The position numbers and the translations under genes were made by a program. Under the pieces are notes generated by a model that was not told the DNA's origin, ran no database searches, and worked only from the letters and a program-made list of their open reading frames with translations. Shown here piece by piece: positions 50,710-58,400 of a DNA stretch of 59,569 bases. Numbering within the stretch: position 1 is the stretch's first letter; each line of letters starts with the position of its first letter. The DNA comes from Herpetosiphonaceae bacterium (GTDB taxonomy: Bacteria > Chloroflexota > Chloroflexia > Chloroflexales > Kallotenuaceae): positions 1-59,569 of the forward strand of contig JACDGP010000016.1 of assembly GCA_013821605.1 (NCBI GenBank). The letters are read 5' to 3'.

Positions 50710-51818
50710 CGAAGCCTATCGGTTCGGCAGCTACGACGCAGCAGCCCGCGTACTCGGCCCGCGATACGCTTGCTCGCCTACTGGTGCGCTGGGAATGGCT
50801 ATTGGTCGTGCTCATTATCGCGGTTGCGGTGCTCAACACGCGCCTATCGCCTTTCTTCCTCCGCACCAACAATCTCCTGCGGACCACCTCGGACTTCATG
50901 GAGATTGGGATCATGATGCTGCCGATGGTCTTTATTATCGTGACTGGCAACATCGATCTGTCGATTGCCTCAACGCTGGGCTTGTCGGCCTCATTCATGG
51001 GCTGGCTGCATATCATGGGCGTCAATATCTGGTTGGCAGCTACGGCGGCCTTGCTGGTGGGTGCCTTGGCCGGCTTGCTCAACGGTGTATTGATCGCCAG
51101 GCTCCGCTTGCCGGCGCTGGTGGTGACCTTGGGCACCTTTTCTTTCTACCGCGGCCTGGCCTACGCGCTGCTGGGTGACCAAGCCGCACGTGGCTATCCG
51201 CCGGCGTTCACCTCCCTGGGTCAGGGTACATTGGGCCGGACACGCATTCCCGTTGCGCTGCTGATCTTTGTGCTGCTGGCGCTAGCTTTCGGGCTCGTGC
51301 TTAACCGCATGACCTTTGGTCGGTACTTGTACGTGATCGGCAACAACGAAGAGGCGAGCCGGTTTTCGGGCGTGCCAACCGTGCGCATCAAAATCGCGAT
51401 GTATGTCTTGTCCGGCCTGATGGCAGCACTGGCCGGATTGATCTTGGCCGCCCGTTTCGGCAGCACGCGTCCAGATATCGGTACCGGCCTGGAACTAACG
51501 GTGATCACGGTCACGGTGCTCGGTGGCATCAGTATCTTCGGCGGCAGTGGCACAATGATCGGCGCAATCCTCGCCCTGCTGCTGATCGGGATTCTGCGCT
51601 TTGGGATGGGCCTCGTCAACATTCAGGGTCAAGTACAGGATATCGTGATCGGCTCGCTACTGATCCTGTCTATTTTGCTGCCCCGGCTCGCCGGCCAGCT
51701 CTCGGCTATCCGCTCTTGGCGAGGCGCCACGCTCGGCAAAATCGGCCTCGCCTTGCTGGTCACGGTGCTGTTTGGTTGGTTCTTCTTCTGGTCACGCACC
51801 CTGATCCCGGCCAAGTAA
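50706..51818 (+). CDS. Sugar ABC transporter permease 2, likely rhamnose
   Basis: 370 residues. Same family as permease 1: LRTTSDFMEIGIMMLPMVFI, VTGNIDLSIASTLGLSASFM, RLPALVVTLGTFSFYRGLAY, YVIGNNEEASRFSGVPTVRI and ITVTVLGGISIFGGSGTMIG. Two different permeases in one operon is the arrangement of rhamnose- and autoinducer-2-type transporters, unlike ribose systems with one. Extra residues at the C-terminus (SAIRSWRGATLGKIGLALLV) give one more helix. Confidence 0.93.
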   Translation: MTKPIGSAATTQQPAYSARDTLARLLVRWEWLLVVLIIAVAVLNTRLSPFFLRTNNLLRTTSDFMEIGIMMLPMVFIIVTGNIDLSIASTLGLSASFMGWLHIMGVNIWLAATAALLVGALAGLLNGVLIARLRLPALVVTLGTFSFYRGLAYALLGDQAARGYPPAFTSLGQGTLGRTRIPVALLIFVLLALAFGLVLNRMTFGRYLYVIGNNEEASRFSGVPTVRIKIAMYVLSGLMAALAGLILAARFGSTRPDIGTGLELTVITVTVLGGISIFGGSGTMIGAILALLLIGILRFGMGLVNIQGQVQDIVIGSLLILSILLPRLAGQLSAIRSWRGATLGKIGLALLVTVLFGWFFFWSRTLIPAK

Positions 51819-51911
51819 CAGAAAGGAGCATGCCTATTCGTCGGTCCACGAGGGAACTGTACAAACATCGGTACGGATTTCTTTGGCTTAACATCTTATT
51901 AGGAGGCCACA

Positions 51912-53243
51912 ATGTTCGAAAAAGGTCTGAGGTCATTCCTCATCCTTGTCGTGCTGGCGGTTTTGTCCGCCTGCGGCGGAACACCCGCAACCACAACCTC
52001 TAGCACAGCTACCCAGGGCGCGGCCACTTCAAGTTCATCCACGATGGCTGCCACGACCGAAACAAGTGCGGCGACCATGGTGGCTGCCACCGACACCAGC
52101 ACAACCACGATGACAGCCGCGACCGAAACAAGTGCGGCGACCATGGCGGCTGCCACCGACACCAGTACAGCGGCCACGGCAGCCGCAACCGACACCAGCG
52201 CAGCAACGATGACGGCTGCCACCGACACCACCACAGCGACCATGGCAGCTGCGACTGATACCAGCACGGCGACTATGGCAGCAACCGGCGCGGCTGCCAC
52301 TGCAGCTGGTAGTGGCGCAGCTGGTGGAGCAAAGACCTATATCCTTGTTCCCAAAGCGTTAGGTAACCCATATTTTGATACGGCAAATAAAGGTGCTCAA
52401 CAAGCTGCGAAGGAATTGGGCGTTACGGTAACGTACCAGGGACCGGCGACGGCCGATGCGACCCAGCAGATCCAGTTGATCAACTCGCTGATTGCCCAAA
52501 ATGTGAGCGGCCTTGCGATCTCTGCTGACGACTCCGATGCCCTGGTACCGGCGGGCAAGCAGGCGATGGATGCCAAGATCCCCGTCGTGACCTGGGACTC
52601 AGCCATCGCCCCCGGTGGCCGTATGGTGCATATCAACCAGGCGGTGGCTGCAGATATTGCCGCCATCCAGATCAAAATGGCCTCCGATCTCGCCGGCGGC
52701 GCCGGTAAGATCGCCATCCTCAGTGCTACTTCCACCGCTCCTAACCAGAACGAGTGGATCGGCTTGATGAAAGAGGAGCTCAAGAAGCCTGATTATGCCA
52801 AGCTTCAGCTGGTGGATACGGTCTACGGCGATGATCAGGATGAGAAGAGCTATACCGAGGCGCAAGGCCTGATGAAGAAATATCCAGACTTAAAGGTGAT
52901 CATTGCGCCGACGACCGTCGGCATCGCCTCCTCTGCGCGGGCCGTGCAAGATGCCAAGCTGGTTGGCAAGGTCTTCGTGACCGGCCTTGGCACGCCTAAC
53001 CAGATGCGCGACTATGTCAAAAGCGGTGCGGCGCCGCAATTCGCGCTTTGGAATCCGAGCGATCTCGGCTACCTCGCGATCCAGACCTTGGATGCTGTCG
53101 CAAGCGGTAAGATCAAAGGTCAGCCCGGGGACACGTTTACGGCCGGCAAGCTTGGTTCCTACACCATCGACAAGGATGGCGTCGTTCTGTTGGGCAAGCC
53201 GACGGTCTTCAACAAGGACAACATCGACCAGTTCAACTTCTAA
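51912..53243 (+). CDS. Sugar-binding lipoprotein of the ABC transporter, likely rhamnose
   Basis: 443 residues. Lipobox at Cys21 (LAVLSAC), then a Thr/Ala/Ser/Met repeat linker to about residue 135. A periplasmic-binding-protein domain of the RbsB/LsrB type follows: TYILVPKALGNPYFDTANKG, AQQAAKELGVTVTYQGPATA, AQNVSGLAISADDSDALVPA, GKIAILSATSTAPNQNEWIG, LKVIIAPTTVGIASSARAVQ and FALWNPSDLGYLAIQTL. It captures the sugar outside the cell. Strong AGGAGG site. An intercistronic hairpin follows the gene, consistent with higher expression of the binding protein than of the enzymes downstream. Confidence 0.92.
   Translation: MFEKGLRSFLILVVLAVLSACGGTPATTTSSTATQGAATSSSSTMAATTETSAATMVAATDTSTTTMTAATETSAATMAAATDTSTAATAAATDTSAATMTAATDTTTATMAAATDTSTATMAATGAAATAAGSGAAGGAKTYILVPKALGNPYFDTANKGAQQAAKELGVTVTYQGPATADATQQIQLINSLIAQNVSGLAISADDSDALVPAGKQAMDAKIPVVTWDSAIAPGGRMVHINQAVAADIAAIQIKMASDLAGGAGKIAILSATSTAPNQNEWIGLMKEELKKPDYAKLQLVDTVYGDDQDEKSYTEAQGLMKKYPDLKVIIAPTTVGIASSARAVQDAKLVGKVFVTGLGTPNQMRDYVKSGAAPQFALWNPSDLGYLAIQTLDAVASGKIKGQPGDTFTAGKLGSYTIDKDGVVLLGKPTVFNKDNIDQFNF
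52053..52283 (+). repeat. Seven 33-base tandem repeats in the binding-protein linker
   Basis: Seven units of 33 bases (11 residues, consensus ATDTSxATMAA) run in frame between the lipobox and the binding domain. The DNA units are close to identical in places, so copy number may vary between strains. The product is an extended, Thr-rich tether that could carry O-linked sugars. Confidence 0.9.
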
Positions 53244-53256
53244 ACGCCGGCGGGAT

Positions 53257-53288
53257 GGCTGCTCGACTATGGATACGGTCGGGCAGCC
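53257..53288 (+). terminator. Intercistronic hairpin between the binding-protein gene and rhaA
   Basis: GGCTGCTCGAC (53257-53267) pairs with GTCGGGCAGCC (53278-53288) over 11 positions with one U-G pair, around a 10-base loop. TTCGTGTTC follows, too poor in T for efficient termination. Probably a partial terminator or a 3' end stabiliser that sets a higher level for the upstream genes. Confidence 0.6.
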
Positions 53289-53323
53289 TTCGTGTTCATC
53301 GCAATTAATGCACAGGAGGAGCC

Positions 53324-54604
53324 ATGCCCAACGCGGTTCCCACCACCCAACAACTTCAAGATGCCTACGTGCTGGCCCAAGAGCGCTATGCTGCGCTCGG
53401 TGTTGACACCGAGCGAGCGCTCGCACAGCTCGGCCAGCTTTCCGTGAGTCTCCAGTGTTGGCAAGGTGACGATGTCGCCGGTTTTGAGTCGCCCGACGCC
53501 GAGCTTACCGGTGGCATTGCGGCGACCGGCAACTATCCGGGCAAGGCCCGCAACGCTGCCGAACTCCGCAGTGACCTCGATCAAGCCTACCGCCTCATCC
53601 CGGGGCGGCATCGCTTGAGCCTCCACGCGATCTATGCCGAAACTGGTGCCACCGCTGTAGAGCGCAATGCGCTTCAGCCGGAGCACTTCGCTGCCTGGGT
53701 TGAGTGGGCCAAAGCCAACGAGCATGGCCTCGACTTTAACCCGACCTGCTTTTCGCATCCGCTCTCTGACAGCGGGTTTACCCTGGCCAGTGCCGATCCG
53801 CACATTCGCCAGTTCTGGATCGAGCACTGCATCGCCTCCCGCCAGATCGGGGCCTATTTCGGTCGGGAACTAGCCACACCCTGCGTAACGAACATTTGGA
53901 TTCCCGACGGCTTCAAGGACACGCCGGTGGATCGCGCAACCCCGCGCCGCTTGCTCAAAGAGTCGCTGGACCAAATCTTTGCGGTCCCGCTTGAGCCACA
54001 GTACAACCTGGACGCGGTCGAAAGCAAGTTATTTGGCCTGGGTTCGGAAAGCTATGTCGTCGGCTCCCACGAGTTCTACCTCGGCTACGCCCTCGCCAAT
54101 GGGATTCTGGTATGCCTCGATACCGGTCATTTTCACCCCACCGAGCTCATTTCCGACAAGCTCTCCGCTGTGCTGATGTACGTCAACGGCGTAGCGCTGC
54201 ATATCAGTCGTGGTGTCCGCTGGGATAGCGACCATGTCGTCACCTTCACGGACGAGCTCCAAATGATCATGCATGAGGTTATACACAGCGGCCAAATGGA
54301 GCGGGTGCATATCGGTTTGGATTTCTTTGATGCCAGCATCAACCGCATCGCCGCCTGGGTTATTGGCTCGCGCAATGTGCTGCGCGCCGGACTGCTCGCC
54401 CTGCTGAGCCCGCTTGACCGGCTACGGCGCTTCGAAGCGGATGGCGATTACACCGCGCGCCTTGCCTTGCTCGAAGAACTCAAAGGCTTGCCCTGGGCAG
54501 CTGTTTGGGATCAGTTCTGCGTACAGCAGAACGTGCCGGTCGGCTTCCAGTTCCTAGACGAGATTAAAGCCTACGAGGCACAGGAACTTTCACAGCGTGT
54601 CTGA
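53324..54604 (+). CDS. rhaA: L-rhamnose isomerase
   Basis: 426 residues, close to the 419 of the E. coli enzyme and alike along its length: [140 protein letters not shown]. The metal-binding Glu, Asp and His residues of the barrel are kept. It converts L-rhamnose to L-rhamnulose. Ribosome site AGGAGG. It sits between the transporter and the aldolase fusion. Confidence 0.97.
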   Translation: MPNAVPTTQQLQDAYVLAQERYAALGVDTERALAQLGQLSVSLQCWQGDDVAGFESPDAELTGGIAATGNYPGKARNAAELRSDLDQAYRLIPGRHRLSLHAIYAETGATAVERNALQPEHFAAWVEWAKANEHGLDFNPTCFSHPLSDSGFTLASADPHIRQFWIEHCIASRQIGAYFGRELATPCVTNIWIPDGFKDTPVDRATPRRLLKESLDQIFAVPLEPQYNLDAVESKLFGLGSESYVVGSHEFYLGYALANGILVCLDTGHFHPTELISDKLSAVLMYVNGVALHISRGVRWDSDHVVTFTDELQMIMHEVIHSGQMERVHIGLDFFDASINRIAAWVIGSRNVLRAGLLALLSPLDRLRRFEADGDYTARLALLEELKGLPWAAVWDQFCVQQNVPVGFQFLDEIKAYEAQELSQRV

Positions 54605-54617
54605 GGAGAACGCAGTC

Positions 54618-56822
54618 ATGTCAACAGATCCCTCGACGTTCAAATATGTCCACTACGGCTGGGACGATGCCTATGCTCAGCAGCTTGACCCGGTCGCGCG
54701 CCTGATCTACCGTTCGAATCTGCTAGGTTCGGATGGCCGCATCACCAATACCGGCGGCGGTAACACCTCCGCCAAGCTAACACAGCCCGATCCTCTGACC
54801 GGCGTTCCCGTCGAGGTCCTGTGGGTTAAAGGCTCGGGCGGCGATCTGCGGACCGCCAAGCGCCCAAACTTTTCGTCACTGTACATGGACAAGCTGCGCG
54901 GGCTGCAACGCCACTACCACCATGCCCCAGAGCGCGGCCCTAAATCAGCGATCGAGGATGAGATTGTCGGACTGTACAGCCATTGCACCTTTAACCTCAA
55001 TCCGCGCCCGTCATCGATTGATACCCCGTTGCATGCCTTTGTGCCCTATCCCCATGTCGATCATACTCATCCCAACGCCGTGATCGCGCTGGCGGCCGCC
55101 AAACATGGCGAGCGCCTCACCCGCGAAATCTATGGCGATGAAGTGATATGGACGGCCTGGCAGCGCCCCGGCTTCGATCTTGGTCTCAAGCTTGAGCAAC
55201 TCTGTCGCGAACATCCGCAGGCGCGAGGCGCGCTTCTGGGCAGCCATGGATTGATTAACTGGGCTAACGACGATCAGGCTTGTTATGCCTTGTCACTCGA
55301 TTTGATTGAGCGTGCCGCACAGTACATCGAAGCGCGCGACAAAGGCGACCAGACGTTTGGCGGTCAGCGTTACCAGGCGTTGGACGAGGAGCGCCGTCAT
55401 GCCATCTTTGCCGCTATTTTGCCATGGCTGCGTGGGCAGGTCAGCGGGAAGCCCTTAGGCTCTAAACGCATGGTCGGTACTGTGCAGGAGGATGCCCCCA
55501 TCCTGCGCTTCGTCAACAGCCGCGACGCTTCGCGTCTCGCCGAACTCGGCACCTCCTGTCCCGATCACTTTCTGCGCACTAAGATCAAACCGCTGTATGT
55601 GGACTGGGATCCACAAACCGAAGATGTCGATGCGCTCAAGCAAGTTCTGAGTGCTGGTCTGGAACAGTACCGGATCGACTACGCAGCCTACTATGCGCAG
55701 CATAAACACCCGGACTCGCCCGCCATGCGTGATCCCAACCCCACGGTCATCTTGATCCCTGGGCTGGGCATGATCGCCTGGGGCAAGGACAAGAGCGAAT
55801 CGCGGGTCACTGCCGAGTTCTATAATTGCGCCATCGAAGTCATGCGTGGAGCCGAAGCGATCGATACCTATACTGCGCTGCCGCTCCAGGAAGCCTTCGA
55901 TATCGAGTATTGGCTCTTGGAAGAAGCCAAGCTGCAACGCATGCCACCTGAAAAAGAGCTAGCCCGCCAGATCATCGCGGTGGTCGGTGGCGGCAGCGGC
56001 ATTGGCCGTGAGGTCGCGCTGCGGTTGGCCAAGGAAGGCGCCCATATCGTGTGCGTGGATCGCGACGCAGGGGCCGCCGACGTGAGTGCTAGGGCGATTA
56101 CGAACCAGTATGGGCTTGGCATCGGAGTAGCCGGCAGTGGTATCTCGAACTGTGGCCCGGCACTGGGCCTGTACGCCGACATCACACAACGTGAGAGTAT
56201 TCGCACGATGTGCGATCAGATTGCGTTGGCCTATGGTGGCCTGGATGCGGTCGTCGTTACCGCCGGCATCTTTGTGACGCCCGATACCGGTGGTCATATT
56301 CCAGACGATATGTGGGCTCTGACCTTCGCGATTAATGTGACGGGGCTGTATATGGTAGCCGACGAAGCTGCCACGCTCTGGCAAGCTCAGGGCCTGCCAG
56401 CCACGCTGGTTTTGACGACCTCGGTCAACGCCGTCGTTGCGAAAAAAGGCAGCCTGGCCTACGATACGAGCAAAGCGGCGGCGAACCACCTTGTGCGTGA
56501 GTTGGCGATCGAGCTCGCACCACTGGTCCGGGTCAACGGTGTTGCCCCAGCTACCGTCGTTCAGGGCAGTGCCATGTTCCCGCGCGAGCGCGTTATTTCG
56601 TCGCTGTCCAAATACGAGATTGCCTACATCGAAGACGAGCCCACGGAGGTGCTGACGGCCAAGTTGGCCAACTTCTATGCCGGTCGTACGTTGCTGAAAC
56701 GACCGATTACCTTGGCAGATCAGGCCGAAGCGGTTTTCCTGCTGCTGGGTGATCGGTTACGGCAAACCACCGGTCAGATCCTGACGGTCGATGGTGGGCT
56801 CCATGAGGCGTTTCTGCGCTAA
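54618..56822 (+). CDS. rhaEW: Bifunctional rhamnulose-1-phosphate aldolase / lactaldehyde dehydrogenase (RhaEW type)
   Basis: 734 residues. The N-terminal part (to about 430) is a class II aldolase/adducin domain: TNTGGGNTSAKL-type beginning, the zinc pair in VDHTHPNAVIALAAAKHGER and LLGSHGLINW. The C-terminal part (about 450-734) is a short-chain dehydrogenase with the NAD loop GGGSGIGRE (457-465), Tyr615 and Lys619 in AYDTSKAAANHL and a final TGQILTVDGG. The first domain splits rhamnulose-1-phosphate to dihydroxyacetone phosphate and lactaldehyde; the second oxidises lactaldehyde to lactate. Such fusions are known from Chloroflexus and Bacillus. ATG at 54618 follows GAGGAG; a GTG at 54597 would overlap rhaA. 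Confidence 0.93.
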   Translation: MSTDPSTFKYVHYGWDDAYAQQLDPVARLIYRSNLLGSDGRITNTGGGNTSAKLTQPDPLTGVPVEVLWVKGSGGDLRTAKRPNFSSLYMDKLRGLQRHYHHAPERGPKSAIEDEIVGLYSHCTFNLNPRPSSIDTPLHAFVPYPHVDHTHPNAVIALAAAKHGERLTREIYGDEVIWTAWQRPGFDLGLKLEQLCREHPQARGALLGSHGLINWANDDQACYALSLDLIERAAQYIEARDKGDQTFGGQRYQALDEERRHAIFAAILPWLRGQVSGKPLGSKRMVGTVQEDAPILRFVNSRDASRLAELGTSCPDHFLRTKIKPLYVDWDPQTEDVDALKQVLSAGLEQYRIDYAAYYAQHKHPDSPAMRDPNPTVILIPGLGMIAWGKDKSESRVTAEFYNCAIEVMRGAEAIDTYTALPLQEAFDIEYWLLEEAKLQRMPPEKELARQIIAVVGGGSGIGREVALRLAKEGAHIVCVDRDAGAADVSARAITNQYGLGIGVAGSGISNCGPALGLYADITQRESIRTMCDQIALAYGGLDAVVVTAGIFVTPDTGGHIPDDMWALTFAINVTGLYMVADEAATLWQAQGLPATLVLTTSVNAVVAKKGSLAYDTSKAAANHLVRELAIELAPLVRVNGVAPATVVQGSAMFPRERVISSLSKYEIAYIEDEPTEVLTAKLANFYAGRTLLKRPITLADQAEAVFLLLGDRLRQTTGQILTVDGGLHEAFLR

Positions 56823-56864
56823 GACATACGTGACAGTTGCAATGATTCGGGGAGCGGATCTGTT

Positions 56865-58355
56865 ATGAGCCACAAGACAAGCTTCCTCGCGATCGACCTC
56901 GGTGCCTCTAGTGGCCGGGTGATTGTTGGACGGTGGGATGGTGTCCGCTTCGAACTGCGCGAATTGCACCGTTTTGCCAATGGACCGGTGCAGCTGCGAG
57001 GGCACCTGCACTGGGACCTGCTACGACTATGGCAGGAGATCAAGACGGGTCTGGGGCAGTACCCAACTCAATACGACGAGCCGCTGGCCGGTATCGGTAT
57101 AGATACTTGGGCCGTAGATTTCGGGCTTCTAGACAGCAGCGGAGCGCTGTTGGGTAACCCCTACCATTATCGTGATCGACGCACCGAGGGGTTGCCCGAG
57201 CAAGTCGACCTGCGCGTGTCACCCCGTCGCTTGTTTGCGCAGACTGGCATTCAACGCATGCCGATCAACACGCTGTACCAACTTGTGAGCATGCGCCACC
57301 AGCACGACCCGCAACTGGATGTGGCCGCAACGCTCTTGCTGATCCCCGACCTGTTCCACTACTGGCTGAGCGGACGGCAAGTGGCTGAGTACACCAACGC
57401 CACGACGACCCAGTTCTTCGACCCTCAGGCCCGCATGTGGGCGACGGAACTTCTGCGCGAGCTGGAGTTGCCGGCCCACATTCTGCCGCCGGTGGTGCTG
57501 CCCGGTACGATACTTGGCGACCTCCTGCCTGACATCCGTGCGGAAGTGGGCCTACACGGGCCGGTGCCCGTGATTGCAGTTGGCAGCCATGATACAGCGA
57601 GCGCCGTAGCTGCCATCCCTGACCTTGACGAGCACAGTGTCTACATCAGCAGCGGGACCTGGAGTCTGGTCGGCGTCGAACTCTTTCAGCCCATCCTCAG
57701 CGACCGCGCAGCGGCACTCAATTTCACGAACGAAGGTGGCGTTGCAGGTACCATCCGCTTCCTCAAAAACGTTGGTGGTCTTTGGCTGCTCCAGGAATGC
57801 CAGCGCCAGTGGCAGCGCGAAGGACAAACGTACACGTGGCCCGGCCTCGTCGCACGGGCCGAAGCAGCCCCGCCACTGGCCAGCCTGGTTGATCCTGATG
57901 CACCGGAGTTTCTTCATCCTGGCGACATGCCGGCGGCGCTGCAAGGCTACTGCGCCCGGACGGGTCAGCCTGAGCCCACCACTGTGGGTGCCCTGATACG
58001 CTGTTGCTTAGAAAGCTTGGCGCTCAAATATCGCTGGGTCGTCGAAGCATTAGAAGAGTTAACCGGTCGCCACTGTGATACGATTCGTATCGTCGGTGGC
58101 GGCAGTCAGAACGCGCTGCTCTGCCAGTTGACTGCAGACGCTTGCGTGCGCCGTGTGGTGGCCGGACCGGTCGAGGCGACAGCACTGGGCAATATCCTGG
58201 TTCAGGCGCTCGCCTGCGGTGCTCTGCCGAATATCGCTGCGGGTCGTCGTGCTGTCGCAGCATCGGTGCAGCAAGCGATCTTCGAGCCCCACCCTGGTGG
58301 CGGCTGGGATCAGGCCTTTGCTGCTTTCGACGCACTGATGCGTGCACCCGCATAA
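56865..58355 (+). CDS. rhaB: Rhamnulokinase
   Basis: 496 residues, FGGY kinase family. SFLAIDLGASSGRVIVGRWD is the first phosphate loop; GIGIDTWAVDFGLLDSSGAL, GNPYHYRDRRTEGLPEQVDL, ATTTQFFDPQARMWATELLR, AVGSHDTASAVAAIP, YISSGTWSLVGVELFQPILS and RIVGGGSQNALLCQLTADAC complete the RhaB pattern. It phosphorylates L-rhamnulose at O1 with ATP. It follows the aldolase fusion by 42 bases and ends the operon. Confidence 0.96.
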   Translation: MSHKTSFLAIDLGASSGRVIVGRWDGVRFELRELHRFANGPVQLRGHLHWDLLRLWQEIKTGLGQYPTQYDEPLAGIGIDTWAVDFGLLDSSGALLGNPYHYRDRRTEGLPEQVDLRVSPRRLFAQTGIQRMPINTLYQLVSMRHQHDPQLDVAATLLLIPDLFHYWLSGRQVAEYTNATTTQFFDPQARMWATELLRELELPAHILPPVVLPGTILGDLLPDIRAEVGLHGPVPVIAVGSHDTASAVAAIPDLDEHSVYISSGTWSLVGVELFQPILSDRAAALNFTNEGGVAGTIRFLKNVGGLWLLQECQRQWQREGQTYTWPGLVARAEAAPPLASLVDPDAPEFLHPGDMPAALQGYCARTGQPEPTTVGALIRCCLESLALKYRWVVEALEELTGRHCDTIRIVGGGSQNALLCQLTADACVRRVVAGPVEATALGNILVQALACGALPNIAAGRRAVAASVQQAIFEPHPGGGWDQAFAAFDALMRAPA

Positions 58356-58388
58356 CTGCCCCTTGCTGCTCGCCCAGCCACGATTTGC

Positions 58389-58394
58389 TAGAAT
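58389..58394 (+). promoter_or_regulatory. -10 box for the MFS gene, leaderless arrangement
   Basis: TAGAAT ends 6 bases before the ATG at 58401, so the start codon is at the predicted +1. No -35 box at ideal distance is evident; TTGCTG at 58363-58368 leaves a 20-base spacer. Confidence 0.35.
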
Positions 58395-58400
58395 ATAAGG

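Noticed and set aside
51831-52003. Possible 57-residue protein after AAAGGAG just before the sugar-binding gene
   Set aside because: The ribosome site is too close to the ATG, the frame overlaps the signal peptide region of a certain gene, and the product has no recognisable features.
51899-52300. Minus-strand frame rich in Ala and Val, resembling a membrane protein
   Set aside because: It is the mirror of the 33-base Thr/Ala repeats of the binding-protein gene; the hydrophobic pattern is a by-product of the repeat composition.
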